In this document: positions 12,492-21,420 of the stretch, one piece after another | Position numbering within the stretch: the stretch's first letter is position 1 | Layout of the letters: each line of letters begins with the position of its first letter | Made by a program: the position numbers and the translations under genes | The notes under the pieces: generated by a model | Told to the model about the DNA's origin: nothing | The model's database searches: none | Seen by the model: the letters and a program-made list of their open reading frames with translations, nothing else | Assembly (NCBI RefSeq): GCF_014645515.1 | Contig: NZ_BMLW01000011.1 | Coordinates: 62,001-126,000, forward strand | DNA: 64,000 nt | Source of the DNA: Oceanobacillus neutriphilus | GTDB taxonomy: Bacteria; Bacillota; Bacilli; Bacillales; Amphibacillaceae | Direction: 5' to 3'

Positions 12492-13904
12492 CTACTGATG
12501 ATCTTCCCCTGTATACGGCTCATATGGCACCCAATCAGGAAATTGGAAAACTTCTCGTGTCACACTTTCATGTGCTTCTAATGCATCATCAAATGCTTTA
12601 TTATAAGCAGATTCATAAGCTTCCAGCTCTCCTTCTAAATCAGACACCTGTCCTGTTAAATATCCCATAAGAATTTCTCCAGGTGATGAATCCGGCCCAT
12701 TTTTCAGCACCTCTAATTGCACGTCTAATGCATCGGGGTCCACTGCGAGTGGATTAGGAACTTGAATACTCATTGTTGAAAAGATATCCTGAATATCTGT
12801 AATCTGTTCAAAAGGAGCTTCTCCATCCACTAAATCGAATTCTTTAGCAATCGTTGCCTCTCCGACATTTACTAATTCTTCATACATATTATCTCTTAAA
12901 AAGATTAGAAACTTCTCTACTTCATCCCAATGTTCGGTATTATTAGATACAAACATACCATCATTACTGGATACGCCAAATTCACCATATTGCTTGCCAT
13001 CTGGATTTTTAGTAGGAAGCTGGACAACACCCCAATCACTAAATTCATTTTCATCTTCCAACAATTGACCAGTCCAGTTTCCGTCAATAAGAAATGCCGT
13101 TTTTCCAACTGCAAAATATTCTCTGGCAACTGTAGAATTTGTTTCTAATGTCAGCTTGGATAGTGCATTTTCATCAAGCATTTCTTTAAGAAATTCAATC
13201 GTTTCAATATTACCTTCATTATTAAAACTGTATTCGCCATTGACATAGTCCATCCGGCTCTCAGGTGAAAGCTCTGTAGCCATAAGCTGGACAAATGCAT
13301 CCACTAACCAGCCGGAGGTTCCGCCGAATATCAAGCCCTCTGTATTTCCGTCTGACTTTTCATATACCTCTTTCCCTACTGCAAGGAGCTCATCCCATGT
13401 TTCTGGAACAGTATCTATCCCTAAATCATCTAATACTGCTTTATTGTAATACATCATATATGTCCCGCCTTTAAAAATCGGGAATAAGTAAATATTATCT
13501 CCAATTCTTGTATTCCCTTCGTCAAAAACACCATCTGTATATTCTTCCTGTGCTTCCTCTGGAAATACGCTATTCAGCTCATGAACCAAATCTAAATCAA
13601 CCAGTTCATTCATTGAAAATGCATCCGTAATAAACATATCAGGTAAACTATTATCAGATATTGCTGCTTGATACTCTGCATCACTTGATTCTACGTTTAC
13701 ATTATTCAATTCGATTTTAATACCTGGATTATCCGCCTCAAATTCTTCAATTAATTTTGGGAAAAAAGTAGATCCAGATGCAAGATTATTCCATAATTCT
13801 AAAGTTACTTCATCACTATCTCCATCAGCTTCCTCACTTTGACAAGCTGCTAACATCATCATTAAAAGAAGAGCGCTAAGCAGTACAACCAGCTTCTTTT
13901 TCAT
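12492..13904 (-). CDS. Extracellular sugar-binding lipoprotein of ABC importer
   Basis: 470 residues. A lipoprotein signal peptide (KKKLVVLLSALLLMMM) ends in lipobox LAAC with Cys21, so the protein is anchored outside the membrane. The mature part is a family 1 solute-binding protein (VTLELWNNLASGSTFFPKLIEEFEA; YMMYYNKAVLDDLGIDTVPETWDELLA). It captures an oligosaccharide or glycoside for the two downstream permeases. ATG is preceded by GAGAGGATGG. It starts 37 nt after gcvPB. The acidic composition fits a surface protein of a salt-tolerant bacterium, which is an inference. Confidence 0.93.
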   Translation of the reverse strand: MKKKLVVLLSALLLMMMLAACQSEEADGDSDEVTLELWNNLASGSTFFPKLIEEFEADNPGIKIELNNVNVESSDAEYQAAISDNSLPDMFITDAFSMNELVDLDLVHELNSVFPEEAQEEYTDGVFDEGNTRIGDNIYLFPIFKGGTYMMYYNKAVLDDLGIDTVPETWDELLAVGKEVYEKSDGNTEGLIFGGTSGWLVDAFVQLMATELSPESRMDYVNGEYSFNNEGNIETIEFLKEMLDENALSKLTLETNSTVAREYFAVGKTAFLIDGNWTGQLLEDENEFSDWGVVQLPTKNPDGKQYGEFGVSSNDGMFVSNNTEHWDEVEKFLIFLRDNMYEELVNVGEATIAKEFDLVDGEAPFEQITDIQDIFSTMSIQVPNPLAVDPDALDVQLEVLKNGPDSSPGEILMGYLTGQVSDLEGELEAYESAYNKAFDDALEAHESVTREVFQFPDWVPYEPYTGEDHQ

Positions 13905-13941
13905 TTAAACCATCCTCTCATAATAATTTCCTAAACGAATG

Positions 13942-15510
13942 TCATACTTTTGCATTCACATGCTTTTTCAAATAAGCCCTCCAAGTAATCGCCCAATGCT
14001 CCGGATCTTCAAAGTATTTATCCGTGGTAATCTTATGAATCGAACTGCAATGCGGCGCTGTCCGTATAACCTCAGGTGATGTATACGCTTCATTGGAAAT
14101 ATGAGACAGACTCCCAATATACTCGTCCAGATCCTCCTTTGAATAGGATTCTGTCGGTTCTAATGTAAATGGCTGTGGAACAACATATGGATGATGGCTT
14201 GTCCAATACTGATGTGCAAAATCTGCCATTCTTCTTGAGATATCCTCTGTCGTGATACCCGTATCCTGATACAACGGTTCCCAGCTGTATCGGACCTGTT
14301 CTAACCTGCCGCCTTCTGCATAAGGTACGTCTACACCTTTGATTTCTTTTATTTTGCTGTATAAATAATTGTTATTAAGGACTGCTGTCTCAGCAACTGC
14401 CTTCAAACCATCAGGTCCCAGTGAACGAATCCATGCATATGCACGAATAATATTTTGAGCTACACCATAGTAAGATCGGACCTTGCCGATACAATGCTCT
14501 AAATCCGTATTCAAAACATACTTTTCACCCTGCTTCTTAATAATCGGCTTTGGTAAATAAGGTTTTAACTTTTCTACCACCCCAATTGCTCCTGAACCAG
14601 GTCCGCCACAAGCATGCGGTGTAGAGAAGGTTTTGTGAAGATTGAAGAAGCACATATCAAATCCTGCTTCTTTTGCCCGTGTAATTCCAAGCAGTCCATT
14701 TGCATTTGCCTGATCATAGTAGCAAATACCTCCTGCATCATGGACAACCTTTGTAAATTCTTTGATTCTAGAATTATAGATTCCTGTATCCTCTGGATTG
14801 GCAACAACAAATCCTGCTGTTCTTTCAGATACAGTATCTTTTAATCTTTCTAAATCAGGAAAGCCGTTTTCATCTGGATATAATGTGATTATTTTATATC
14901 CTTTTACCGCCGCAGTTGCTGCCTGTGAAGGATGTGAGAATATCGTAGTAATAATCTCGTCCCTTTGTTCTCCTTCTCCATTAGCCTCATGATATGCTCT
15001 TACCATTGATGCCATGGCGAACAGTGCTTGGGTACCGGAGCCTGGCTGAAATGAAAAATAGTCCATTCCTGAAATTTCACGTAAGTACAAGTCTAATTCA
15101 TATGTTGCTTTCAGAGTGCCCTGCACCGTCTCTTCAGCCTGCTTTGGATGAAGAGACCTTAACTTTTCTGAAGCAACAAGCTTTTCATTTACGACCGGGG
15201 AATACTTCATCGTACATGTTCCCTGGCCAATTTCCACATTAAATGCGGCCCCTAATGTTTCCTGTGACAGCCTGAGATAATGGCGCAGCACTCTGTTTTG
15301 GGAAATCTCCGGAAGCTCCGGTGCCCGGCTTCTCTTCAAATGACCGGGGAGCTTTGATATCCCGTCACCGACTGTAGATGCAATCTCCTCTTCCGTCTTT
15401 GGCGGTACAACGCCTCTTTCTCCTTTTTGATGAAGCTCGAATATGACTGGCTCATTCCACTTTGCCTGATGAAAATCTCTAACCTTCTTCTGGCTTTTTA
15501 TATCTTGCAT
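13942..15510 (-). CDS. gcvPB: Glycine dehydrogenase (decarboxylating) subunit 2
   Basis: 522 residues, fold-type I PLP enzyme. The P-protein lysine motif FNLHKTFSTPHACGGPGSG near 285 is present. With GcvPA it forms the P-protein of the glycine cleavage system, which decarboxylates glycine onto the lipoyl H-protein. About 30 residues longer than the roughly 490 usual for GcvPB, with a C-terminal extension rich in aromatic residues (FEDPEHWAITWRAYLKK). Ribosome site GGAAGGAAG. It sits inside a sugar operon without gcvT or gcvH, so it may be a paralogue with another amino-acid substrate. Confidence 0.85.
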   Translation of the reverse strand: MQDIKSQKKVRDFHQAKWNEPVIFELHQKGERGVVPPKTEEEIASTVGDGISKLPGHLKRSRAPELPEISQNRVLRHYLRLSQETLGAAFNVEIGQGTCTMKYSPVVNEKLVASEKLRSLHPKQAEETVQGTLKATYELDLYLREISGMDYFSFQPGSGTQALFAMASMVRAYHEANGEGEQRDEIITTIFSHPSQAATAAVKGYKIITLYPDENGFPDLERLKDTVSERTAGFVVANPEDTGIYNSRIKEFTKVVHDAGGICYYDQANANGLLGITRAKEAGFDMCFFNLHKTFSTPHACGGPGSGAIGVVEKLKPYLPKPIIKKQGEKYVLNTDLEHCIGKVRSYYGVAQNIIRAYAWIRSLGPDGLKAVAETAVLNNNYLYSKIKEIKGVDVPYAEGGRLEQVRYSWEPLYQDTGITTEDISRRMADFAHQYWTSHHPYVVPQPFTLEPTESYSKEDLDEYIGSLSHISNEAYTSPEVIRTAPHCSSIHKITTDKYFEDPEHWAITWRAYLKKHVNAKV

Positions 15511-15528
15511 ATACTCACTTCCTTCCCA

Positions 15529-16914
15529 TTACAAATATGAACGTAATTCTTTTGCTAATGTATCAATATCTGCTTTACTATGAACCTCTGTTACACAGAA
15601 CAAAGCGGATTGTCCTAATTCAGGAAATTCTTCTGATAAATCAATACCACCATAGATTCCTTTGCTTAATAAATACTGATTAATTTCTTCCACTGTTTTT
15701 CCTGTCTCATTAAAATCGACAACAAATTCCTTAAAGTTTACGTTATTAAAGTAACTCGGACTTATCTTTTCTATTTCATTAAGCTTCTTCATGGCGTACT
15801 GGCTGCGCTGCATAATAGTCTGTCCCAGCTCCGCCATTCCCTCTGGGCCCATTAATGCAAGATAAACTCCTGCGGTGATGGCGCACATAGATGTTTGTGT
15901 CCCGACAGATTCTTTTCCATTTTCCCGTTTTGCAAAAGAAGTTCTATCATAGAAAACATCACCAAACCCATATTCCCCTTCTTGACTCGTTGGGGTAATT
16001 CCAAATAATCTGGAAGGAAACTCGGAAATGTACTCCATCTCATCTCTTGTTGCAATAAAACCTGACTGTCCTCCGCCATAATTCATAGGGTTTCCTAAAG
16101 GCTGGAGCTCCCCGCAAATTATATCTGCACCATATTGAACAGGTGATTCCAATACACCTAATGAGATTGGATCAACACCTACAATGGTAATAGCACCTGA
16201 TTCTTTAGCTATCCTGCTTATTTCTTCTCCTTGAGTTTCTAAAAATCCCAGATAACTTGGATTTTCAAAATATATTGCTGCTGTCTGTTCTGATATATTG
16301 TTCTTAAGATCGGTTAAATCTAATTCCCCTGTAGCTTCCTGATAATTAATAAGCTTTATCTCTACATCCGGTGAGCAGTAATTTTCAATAATTTTTAATC
16401 GCTCCGGTGCAACCGTTTTGGGTACAAGTGCTTCTTTCTTCGTTGTTAATCTGGATGCCATCCTGATTGCAGTTGCTGCTGCCTGTCCCCAGTCAAATGT
16501 TGGCACATTCACAACATCTACACAAAGCAATTCCGCCAGCAAACTTTGGTATTCAAACAGTACTTGGAATCTTCCATGATCCTCATACTCATCTCCAGCG
16601 TATGCAGTTACAAACTCAGCTCTGGAAGCTATTTCATCACATACAGCTGGTATAAAATGCTGCCAGCATCCGCCGCCTAAAAAGCTGATCACTTCATTTG
16701 TCCCTTTATTCTTCTGCAATAAATTTCCTACTTCTCTTTTCAGTTCAAATTCATTCAAAGCTTCCGGAATGTTTAATTTACCGGTATATCTTAGCTCCTC
16801 TGGTATAGTCTGATACAGTTCTTCGATGCTTTCTACACCAATTTCTTTTAGCATCTGTGCTTTTATTTCCGGATTCGTATTTGGTAAATAAGGGTGCGTT
16901 ATTGCTTTTGTCAT
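15529..16914 (-). CDS. gcvPA: Glycine dehydrogenase (decarboxylating) subunit 1
   Basis: 461 residues, the N-terminal half of glycine decarboxylase in organisms with a split P-protein (family usual length about 450). Typical stretches: HPYLPNTNPEIKAQMLKEIG at the start, FLGGGCWQHFIPAVCDEI, PTFDWGQAAATAIRMASR, and GGGQSGFIATRDEMEY. Partner of gcvPB 18 nt downstream. ATG preceded by AAGGAGGATG. It follows the SDR gene by 19 nt, so transcription must come from the promoter at 17760-17789. That a glycine decarboxylase pair is placed between a dehydrogenase and a sugar transporter is unusual. Confidence 0.87.
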   Translation of the reverse strand: MTKAITHPYLPNTNPEIKAQMLKEIGVESIEELYQTIPEELRYTGKLNIPEALNEFELKREVGNLLQKNKGTNEVISFLGGGCWQHFIPAVCDEIASRAEFVTAYAGDEYEDHGRFQVLFEYQSLLAELLCVDVVNVPTFDWGQAAATAIRMASRLTTKKEALVPKTVAPERLKIIENYCSPDVEIKLINYQEATGELDLTDLKNNISEQTAAIYFENPSYLGFLETQGEEISRIAKESGAITIVGVDPISLGVLESPVQYGADIICGELQPLGNPMNYGGGQSGFIATRDEMEYISEFPSRLFGITPTSQEGEYGFGDVFYDRTSFAKRENGKESVGTQTSMCAITAGVYLALMGPEGMAELGQTIMQRSQYAMKKLNEIEKISPSYFNNVNFKEFVVDFNETGKTVEEINQYLLSKGIYGGIDLSEEFPELGQSALFCVTEVHSKADIDTLAKELRSYL

Positions 16915-16933
16915 TGTTTATCATCCTCCTTTA

Positions 16934-17713
16934 TCAGGCTAATCCTCCACCATCCACTACTAAGGTTGTTCCAGTAACCCATTCTGATAAATCACTTGCT
17001 AAAAATAAAACACCTTTTGCAATATCCTCTGGTGTACCAACTCTGCTCAACGGTCTGTCTTTACCTGAATCCTCTAAAAACTTCCCTTCTTCTTCATTCA
17101 GCTGTTTTGCTTCTCCCCTCAACAGCGGCGTATCTGTATCTCCCGGGCAAATACTGTTTACTCTGATATTGTCACTTCCGTGGTCTATAGCCATCGCTTT
17201 TGTCAAATTAACGACTCCTGCTTTTGATGCACAATAAGAAACAGCATTATCTCCCCCTTTTAGACCCCATCCAGAACCTGTATTAATAATAGTGCCGCCC
17301 CCGTTCTCCTTCATAATAGGTATGACTTGTTTTGAAAGAAGGAAAATACTCTTTAAAGAAACATCCATTACTAAATCCCATTCTTCTTCTGAATGCTCCA
17401 ATAAATTCTTACGCTTAATCACTCCTGCATTATTAAAAAGAATATCTATTTTATTGAAATCGCTTACAACTTTTTGAATAACTTCTTTAATATTTGATTC
17501 AGAAGTGACATCACAAGTAATAAATTCTGCACTTCCTCCGCTATGTATAATTTCTTCTTCTGCTGCCTTACCATTTTGTGTATTAATATCTAACAGAATT
17601 ACCTTACACCCTAATTGAGCGAATAATTTAGATGTAGCTAAACCAATTCCTGAAGCTGCTCCAGTAATGACTGCAACCTTATCTTTCATTCCAATCAAGC
17701 TCTCTAAATTCAT
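16934..17713 (-). CDS. SDR-family NAD(P)-dependent oxidoreductase
   Basis: 259 residues, classical short-chain dehydrogenase: nucleotide-binding TGAASGIG (about 17-24), DI acidic residue after the second strand (NAD preference likely), NNAG motif, catalytic Ser in NTGSG, YCASK (Tyr-x-x-x-Lys, about 160) and the C-terminal WVTGTTLVVDGGGLA. It is the first gene of the galactoside operon; ATG follows AGAGGGAGG. The substrate is unknown. A sugar or sugar-acid dehydrogenase would fit the context. Confidence 0.9.
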   Translation of the reverse strand: MNLESLIGMKDKVAVITGAASGIGLATSKLFAQLGCKVILLDINTQNGKAAEEEIIHSGGSAEFITCDVTSESNIKEVIQKVVSDFNKIDILFNNAGVIKRKNLLEHSEEEWDLVMDVSLKSIFLLSKQVIPIMKENGGGTIINTGSGWGLKGGDNAVSYCASKAGVVNLTKAMAIDHGSDNIRVNSICPGDTDTPLLRGEAKQLNEEEGKFLEDSGKDRPLSRVGTPEDIAKGVLFLASDLSEWVTGTTLVVDGGGLA

Positions 17714-17738
17714 TCTTCGTCCTCCCTCTAAAAGTTTC

Positions 17739-17755
17739 TTAATTAATTAAATTAA
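17739..17755. promoter_or_regulatory. Operator-like 17-mer, copy 2 (SDR-gcv-ABC-lacZ operon)
   Basis: TTAATTAATTAAATTAA, identical to 2913-2929 before galM. It begins 4 bp downstream of the predicted -10 element, over the likely transcription start. Confidence 0.6.
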
Positions 17756-17759
17756 CAAT

Positions 17760-17789
17760 ATATTAGCATAGCATTTTATTTAATGTCAA
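17760..17789 (-). promoter_or_regulatory. Predicted sigma-A promoter of the galactoside operon
   Basis: Minus strand TTGACA (17784-17789), 18-bp spacer, TAATAT (17760-17765). It is the only strong promoter-like sequence in front of the eight-gene operon. Confidence 0.7.
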
Positions 17790-17791
17790 TA

Positions 17792-17818
17792 GAATTTTCA
17801 ATAAATTTTTGAAAATTC
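17792..17818. promoter_or_regulatory. Inverted repeat upstream of the operon promoter
   Basis: Perfect 10-bp arms GAATTTTCAA (17792-17801) and TTGAAAATTC (17809-17818) around 7 bp, just upstream of the -35 element. The position suits an activator or second repressor site. It resembles, but does not match, the 15-bp CodY box. Confidence 0.4.
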
Positions 17819-17885
17819 CCATTTGATTAAAAGCGTATTATTCTTATTAGATTAGTTCTTTTAATGACGGTTAGTGAAATAAAAA

Positions 17886-17917
17886 AAGAAAAGATACCAT
17901 CTAATTAAGATAGTACC
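17886..17917 (-). terminator. Terminator of the ydjI operon
   Basis: Minus-strand GGTACTATCT (17908-17917) pairs, with two G-U pairs, to AGATGGTATC (17893-17902), followed by TTTTCTTTTTTT. Confidence 0.8.
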
Positions 17918-17951
17918 TTCATTACCTGATTTTCTAATTGTTTTTTCTTAT

Positions 17952-18992
17952 TTAAACCAACTTATACCCACAATTCCCGCAAAAGTTCATTCCTTGCGTT
18001 TTACTTCCACAGTTTGGGCAGAAGTTTGGAATAGATCCACTTGATTCATTCTCTGAGGATCCCTGTTGGTTCTGCGGCTGCTGATTTTGCTGGTGACTCT
18101 GATTTTGTTGACCGTTTTGATTTTGCTGCTGTTGATTTGCTGACTTTTGCTCATTAGCACCGCTCATCATTTCTTTTGCCATATTCATTCCCATCATCAT
18201 ACCGGCCATATCCGTTGCCGAATTACCGCCATTTGATTTTCCGGAAGAAATAGCATCTGTCATTGCTACGTCTTTATAACGCCCCATGTCACCAATCATA
18301 CCGTGTGATGCTGTTTTTGTAATCATATCCTGAATCTCTTTCGGATAATTAAAGCTGATAATATTGAAACCATTAATCTCAAAACCGTCCTGGTTCACCT
18401 GCATATCCAAATCTTCTTTGATTCCCTCACCAATTTCAAAGGAATTCGCCTGAAGATTAAACATATCCTTACCTTCTTTGGTAATCCACTTCATCAGTAA
18501 TTGATCCAGAACCGCAGTGATTCTCAGACGGATATCCTCAACAAGAAGACTATCCTTTACTCCTGCTATATTATCTATAAGCTTCACATAATCTTTTACC
18601 GTAAATTGAAAGGTTCCATTGGCGCGGATAGGTATACCGCCTGGCAGCTGCGGTGAAGGAATATTTATCGCATTCTTTGTACCCCATTTCACAGTAAACT
18701 GTTTGGTATTTACAAACAGTACTTCCACGCGCATTCCACTGTTAAAGCCAAATTTAAATCCTTTTAATGTTGATAAGAAAGGAATAATATCTGATTCAAG
18801 CTCATACTCACCCTCATCTTTAAAAACACCTTCAATTCTCCCCTGGTTAAAAAAGATAGCATCCTGGGTGGGCCGGATAATTAATTTACTTCCTTTTTTA
18901 ATCTCCCTGTTATTCCACTTCCAGAAAATCATATCATCGCGGAATGATTCCCACTCTATAACATTAGCTAACTGTCCTCTAAAAAAACCCAT
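17952..18992 (-). CDS. ydjI: YdjI-like SPFH protein with C-terminal zinc ribbon
   Basis: 346 residues: an SPFH/virion-core-like domain (about 1-230, starting MGFFRGQLANVIEWES), a Met- and Gly-rich stretch (MAGMMMGMNMAKEMM near 245), a Gln/Asn-rich linker (about 265-305) and a C-terminal zinc ribbon with two C-x2-C pairs (CPNCG, CGNCG). B. subtilis YdjI is the last gene of the SigW-controlled pspA-ydjGHI operon and belongs to its membrane-stress machinery. Here it is also last and precedes a terminator. It likely acts at the inner face of the membrane with the YdjG and YdjH homologues. Confidence 0.85.
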   Translation of the reverse strand: MGFFRGQLANVIEWESFRDDMIFWKWNNREIKKGSKLIIRPTQDAIFFNQGRIEGVFKDEGEYELESDIIPFLSTLKGFKFGFNSGMRVEVLFVNTKQFTVKWGTKNAINIPSPQLPGGIPIRANGTFQFTVKDYVKLIDNIAGVKDSLLVEDIRLRITAVLDQLLMKWITKEGKDMFNLQANSFEIGEGIKEDLDMQVNQDGFEINGFNIISFNYPKEIQDMITKTASHGMIGDMGRYKDVAMTDAISSGKSNGGNSATDMAGMMMGMNMAKEMMSGANEQKSANQQQQNQNGQQNQSHQQNQQPQNQQGSSENESSGSIPNFCPNCGSKTQGMNFCGNCGYKLV

Positions 18993-19028
18993 TATTCAGT
19001 TCATCCTTTCTTTATAGCCTTCTATAAG

Positions 19029-19811
19029 TTAAAATTTACCACGTGCTCCAGAATGTGAATGACCTCCTCTTGTCATTCCACCTCCACCACCGCCGCGGCC
19101 GCCTCCAGTGTTTTTCTGAATTTTTGTTTTCGTAACGGTTTGACGCAAGTATCTATCTGACTTGCTTTTTACACGTGAATTATTTGCATCGAGATACGTG
19201 CTTGCATTAGTTGTTACACGTCCACCCATATTAAAAATCATTGAGCCGACGATTGCTGCCCCAATTATAACAGCTACTAATAAATGAAACCATGTCTGAA
19301 GTAAAAAGCCATCTGGATTTACTATTGGACTGACTCCCATATATTTATCTACCTTTTCAAAATATAATAAACTAGCATCATAATAATCATTTACTGATAA
19401 ATCTGGGATAAGTTGATCTACAATTTGAGCTGCACGCTTATTATCTACATATTTTTCACCTGCATAAAAACCTGCTACATATAAATCACGATCTCCTGGT
19501 CCACCCGAAAAATCGAGTCCCAAAATAACCGTATCTCCGTGATCCCCATCATATCCAGGACCCTGCTCATCATAAAAATCTTCAATATAAGGTTCAATAT
19601 CCCTTCCATCAGACTCATCCTTTGTCAAAATAAGAATATCAATCTCATTCTCTTCACTGTACTCAGCTGCTCTATTCTCCAGGTCTGTCCGCTCATTATC
19701 AGTAAATATATTGGCATCATCATAGATATACTGCTTCTCTGCAAAAACTCCAGGAACAATAAATAAAGATATAAATAATAGAAAAATGGCTGTGATTAAA
19801 TACTTTCTCAT
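19029..19811 (-). CDS. ydjH: YdjH-like TPM-domain membrane protein
   Basis: 260 residues: signal peptide ending GVFA near 24, extracytoplasmic TPM domain (about 25-165; YIYDDANIFTDNERTDLENRA is typical), one membrane segment (about 175-198) and a cytoplasmic Gly/Arg/His-rich tail (GGGRGGGGGGMTRGGHSHSG). TPM-domain proteins occur in envelope and photosystem maintenance. It overlaps the YdjG gene by 4 nt, showing translational coupling in the stress operon. The tail of about 60 residues is probably disordered. Confidence 0.85.
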   Translation of the reverse strand: MRKYLITAIFLLFISLFIVPGVFAEKQYIYDDANIFTDNERTDLENRAAEYSEENEIDILILTKDESDGRDIEPYIEDFYDEQGPGYDGDHGDTVILGLDFSGGPGDRDLYVAGFYAGEKYVDNKRAAQIVDQLIPDLSVNDYYDASLLYFEKVDKYMGVSPIVNPDGFLLQTWFHLLVAVIIGAAIVGSMIFNMGGRVTTNASTYLDANNSRVKSKSDRYLRQTVTKTKIQKNTGGGRGGGGGGMTRGGHSHSGARGKF

Positions 19812-20836
19812 AGGATATCACCGCCCAGCATAATAGCTATTGTTTTAAATAATACAAATGACCCTCCGGCAATACCAGAAAACCAGAGTGCAGCCTTTGA
19901 ATAGCTCAGCGGCGGCTTGCCGACAATTTTTCCTGACTGCCCGTTCATTGCAAATGTATGCTCCTGCTTGTCAAAATCATAATAAACCATCCAGACCGGC
20001 AAAAGAACATAGTAGCTTTTTGCTTTCTTAGTGCGTATATTTTTCTGCTCATAGTTTACAGAGGTGTAACCCCGTACGGTTGAACCAATATAAGTATCCA
20101 AAAATCCTCTAATCTTTGCTTTTACCCTATCAAACAGCTCATCATCGGTATAATTATATTTTTCTGCTAAATAACCAGCTAAATAAGGTGTTTTAAAGCC
20201 TTCCAGCTTGTTATAGTCATAAGGCTCTAGCTTATCCATCAGCTCATCATCCATTTTTTCTGAGGCATCCACAGGAACCTTTAAATAACTGATATCAATA
20301 TCCCGGCGCACCCGATAATACTTTGTCTCTGTATAACGGTAATCCCCGCGGCGGTATGTACGCACCTTGGTTCCTGTTGCTTTCACCTCTACATCATTAT
20401 CCAGATCATACATCCAAAACGGTACATACATCCCGGTGATGTTTTTAACACGATCAGCTGTCATAAAGCCCTTTGGTGTCAGTCGGCCATTTTTACACCA
20501 TTTTTTAAATGCCTGCATTGCTTCCTCTTTACTGATGGTAAATGGTATGACTTTAGCAGGGGCCAGCTCACCGGATAACCGATCAGCAAGGACCACTCCT
20601 GCACCGCAAAAGCTGCATGATGTCGCTGTTGTATCTGCATCAGTCAAGACAACAGCTCCACAATTTTCACAATGATATTCCTTCGCTTCATCTTCTTCAA
20701 AAGACTGCGTAATATTAACATCATCAAATGTATCAATATGCTCCTCATGACCACAGCTCTCACAAGCCAAGTGACCAGATGCACTGTCAAATTTCATATC
20801 TGCACCACAGTTGGGACACTTATAATGCACTAACAT
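19808..20836 (-). CDS. ydjG: YdjG-like zinc-ribbon membrane protein
   Basis: 342 residues. Two zinc ribbons at the N-terminus (CPNCG...CESCG, about 8-30; CENCG...CSFCG, about 56-77), then a soluble region rich in Tyr and charged residues, and a C-terminal membrane segment near 315-338. B. subtilis YdjG, with YdjH, recruits PspA to the membrane under stress. The order PspA-like, YdjG, YdjH, YdjI is conserved here and the genes are spaced by 11 nt or overlap. Confidence 0.87.
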   Translation of the reverse strand: MLVHYKCPNCGADMKFDSASGHLACESCGHEEHIDTFDDVNITQSFEEDEAKEYHCENCGAVVLTDADTTATSCSFCGAGVVLADRLSGELAPAKVIPFTISKEEAMQAFKKWCKNGRLTPKGFMTADRVKNITGMYVPFWMYDLDNDVEVKATGTKVRTYRRGDYRYTETKYYRVRRDIDISYLKVPVDASEKMDDELMDKLEPYDYNKLEGFKTPYLAGYLAEKYNYTDDELFDRVKAKIRGFLDTYIGSTVRGYTSVNYEQKNIRTKKAKSYYVLLPVWMVYYDFDKQEHTFAMNGQSGKIVGKPPLSYSKAALWFSGIAGGSFVLFKTIAIMLGGDIL

Positions 20837-20847
20837 CCGTCTTCACC

Positions 20848-21357
20848 TCATTTTTCTGATCGCAATTCAAGCAGTGCTTCTGCCTCAGCAAGCTCAAACT
20901 GGATTTTTTCTTCTTCTTTTGTTGTATATTTCATTATATCCGCTTCATTTTCTTTAGCTGCTGTCTCTCTCTGTATGGCGTCGAGGCGGTCAAAGGTTTC
21001 GCTAAACGTCTGGCTCATCCGGTCATAGCTTTGCTTGAAAGGAACCATCTGAGCTTCTAAATCGTATTTTTGCTTTTGTAATTTTTCAAGCTCTTGGAGT
21101 GCTGCTTCCCGCTGTATTTGAAAACGGCTTTTTTCATTTGATTGTTTTGCTCTTTCTTCATAGCTTGCATATTTATCTGCAAGTCCCTGCTGCTCTAAAA
21201 TTTCTTCATTCGTTCTTGTTATATTTACCTGAATTGTATCTATTTTAGCACGCATTTCCCGCATAACCCTATCCATTTCTTTTTTACTTTTCTGTAAGTT
21301 TTGCCTGCTTTTCTTTGCTTCTCGTTCAGATGAATGAAAGCCTTTAAAAAAACCCAT
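20848..21357 (-). CDS. Short PspA-like coiled-coil protein
   Basis: 169 residues, almost wholly charged heptad-type helix (about 10-150), starting MGFFKGFHSSEREAKKSRQN. It occupies the pspA position of the pspA-ydjGHI operon, but is some 55 residues shorter than PspA/IM30 (about 225) and lacks an obvious PspA N-terminal amphipathic membrane helix. It may be a reduced or diverged PspA that assembles with the YdjG/YdjH homologues. ATG follows AGGGATG-type ribosome site; a SigW-like promoter lies 37 bp upstream. Function by position is inference. Confidence 0.7.
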   Translation of the reverse strand: MGFFKGFHSSEREAKKSRQNLQKSKKEMDRVMREMRAKIDTIQVNITRTNEEILEQQGLADKYASYEERAKQSNEKSRFQIQREAALQELEKLQKQKYDLEAQMVPFKQSYDRMSQTFSETFDRLDAIQRETAAKENEADIMKYTTKEEEKIQFELAEAEALLELRSEK

Positions 21358-21393
21358 TCTGAATCATCCCTTTCTTCCGAGCTTATGTAATTG

Positions 21394-21420
21394 TACGTTT
21401 GAACATAACAAAAGGTTTCA
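21394..21420 (-). promoter_or_regulatory. SigW-type ECF promoter of the PspA-like/ydjGHI operon
   Basis: Minus strand TGAAAC (21415-21420), 17-bp spacer, CGTA (21394-21397), matching the SigW pattern TGAAAC-N16/17-CGTA. B. subtilis pspA-ydjGHI is a SigW operon. Confidence 0.75.

Noticed and set aside
16915-17713. Glycine riboswitch controlling gcvPA/gcvPB
   Set aside because: The pair has no leader of its own: only 19 nt separate it from the SDR gene, and nothing like the tandem aptamer is upstream of 17713.
17792-17818. CodY box
   Set aside because: The arms are apart by 7 bp and the 15-bp CodY consensus is not met.
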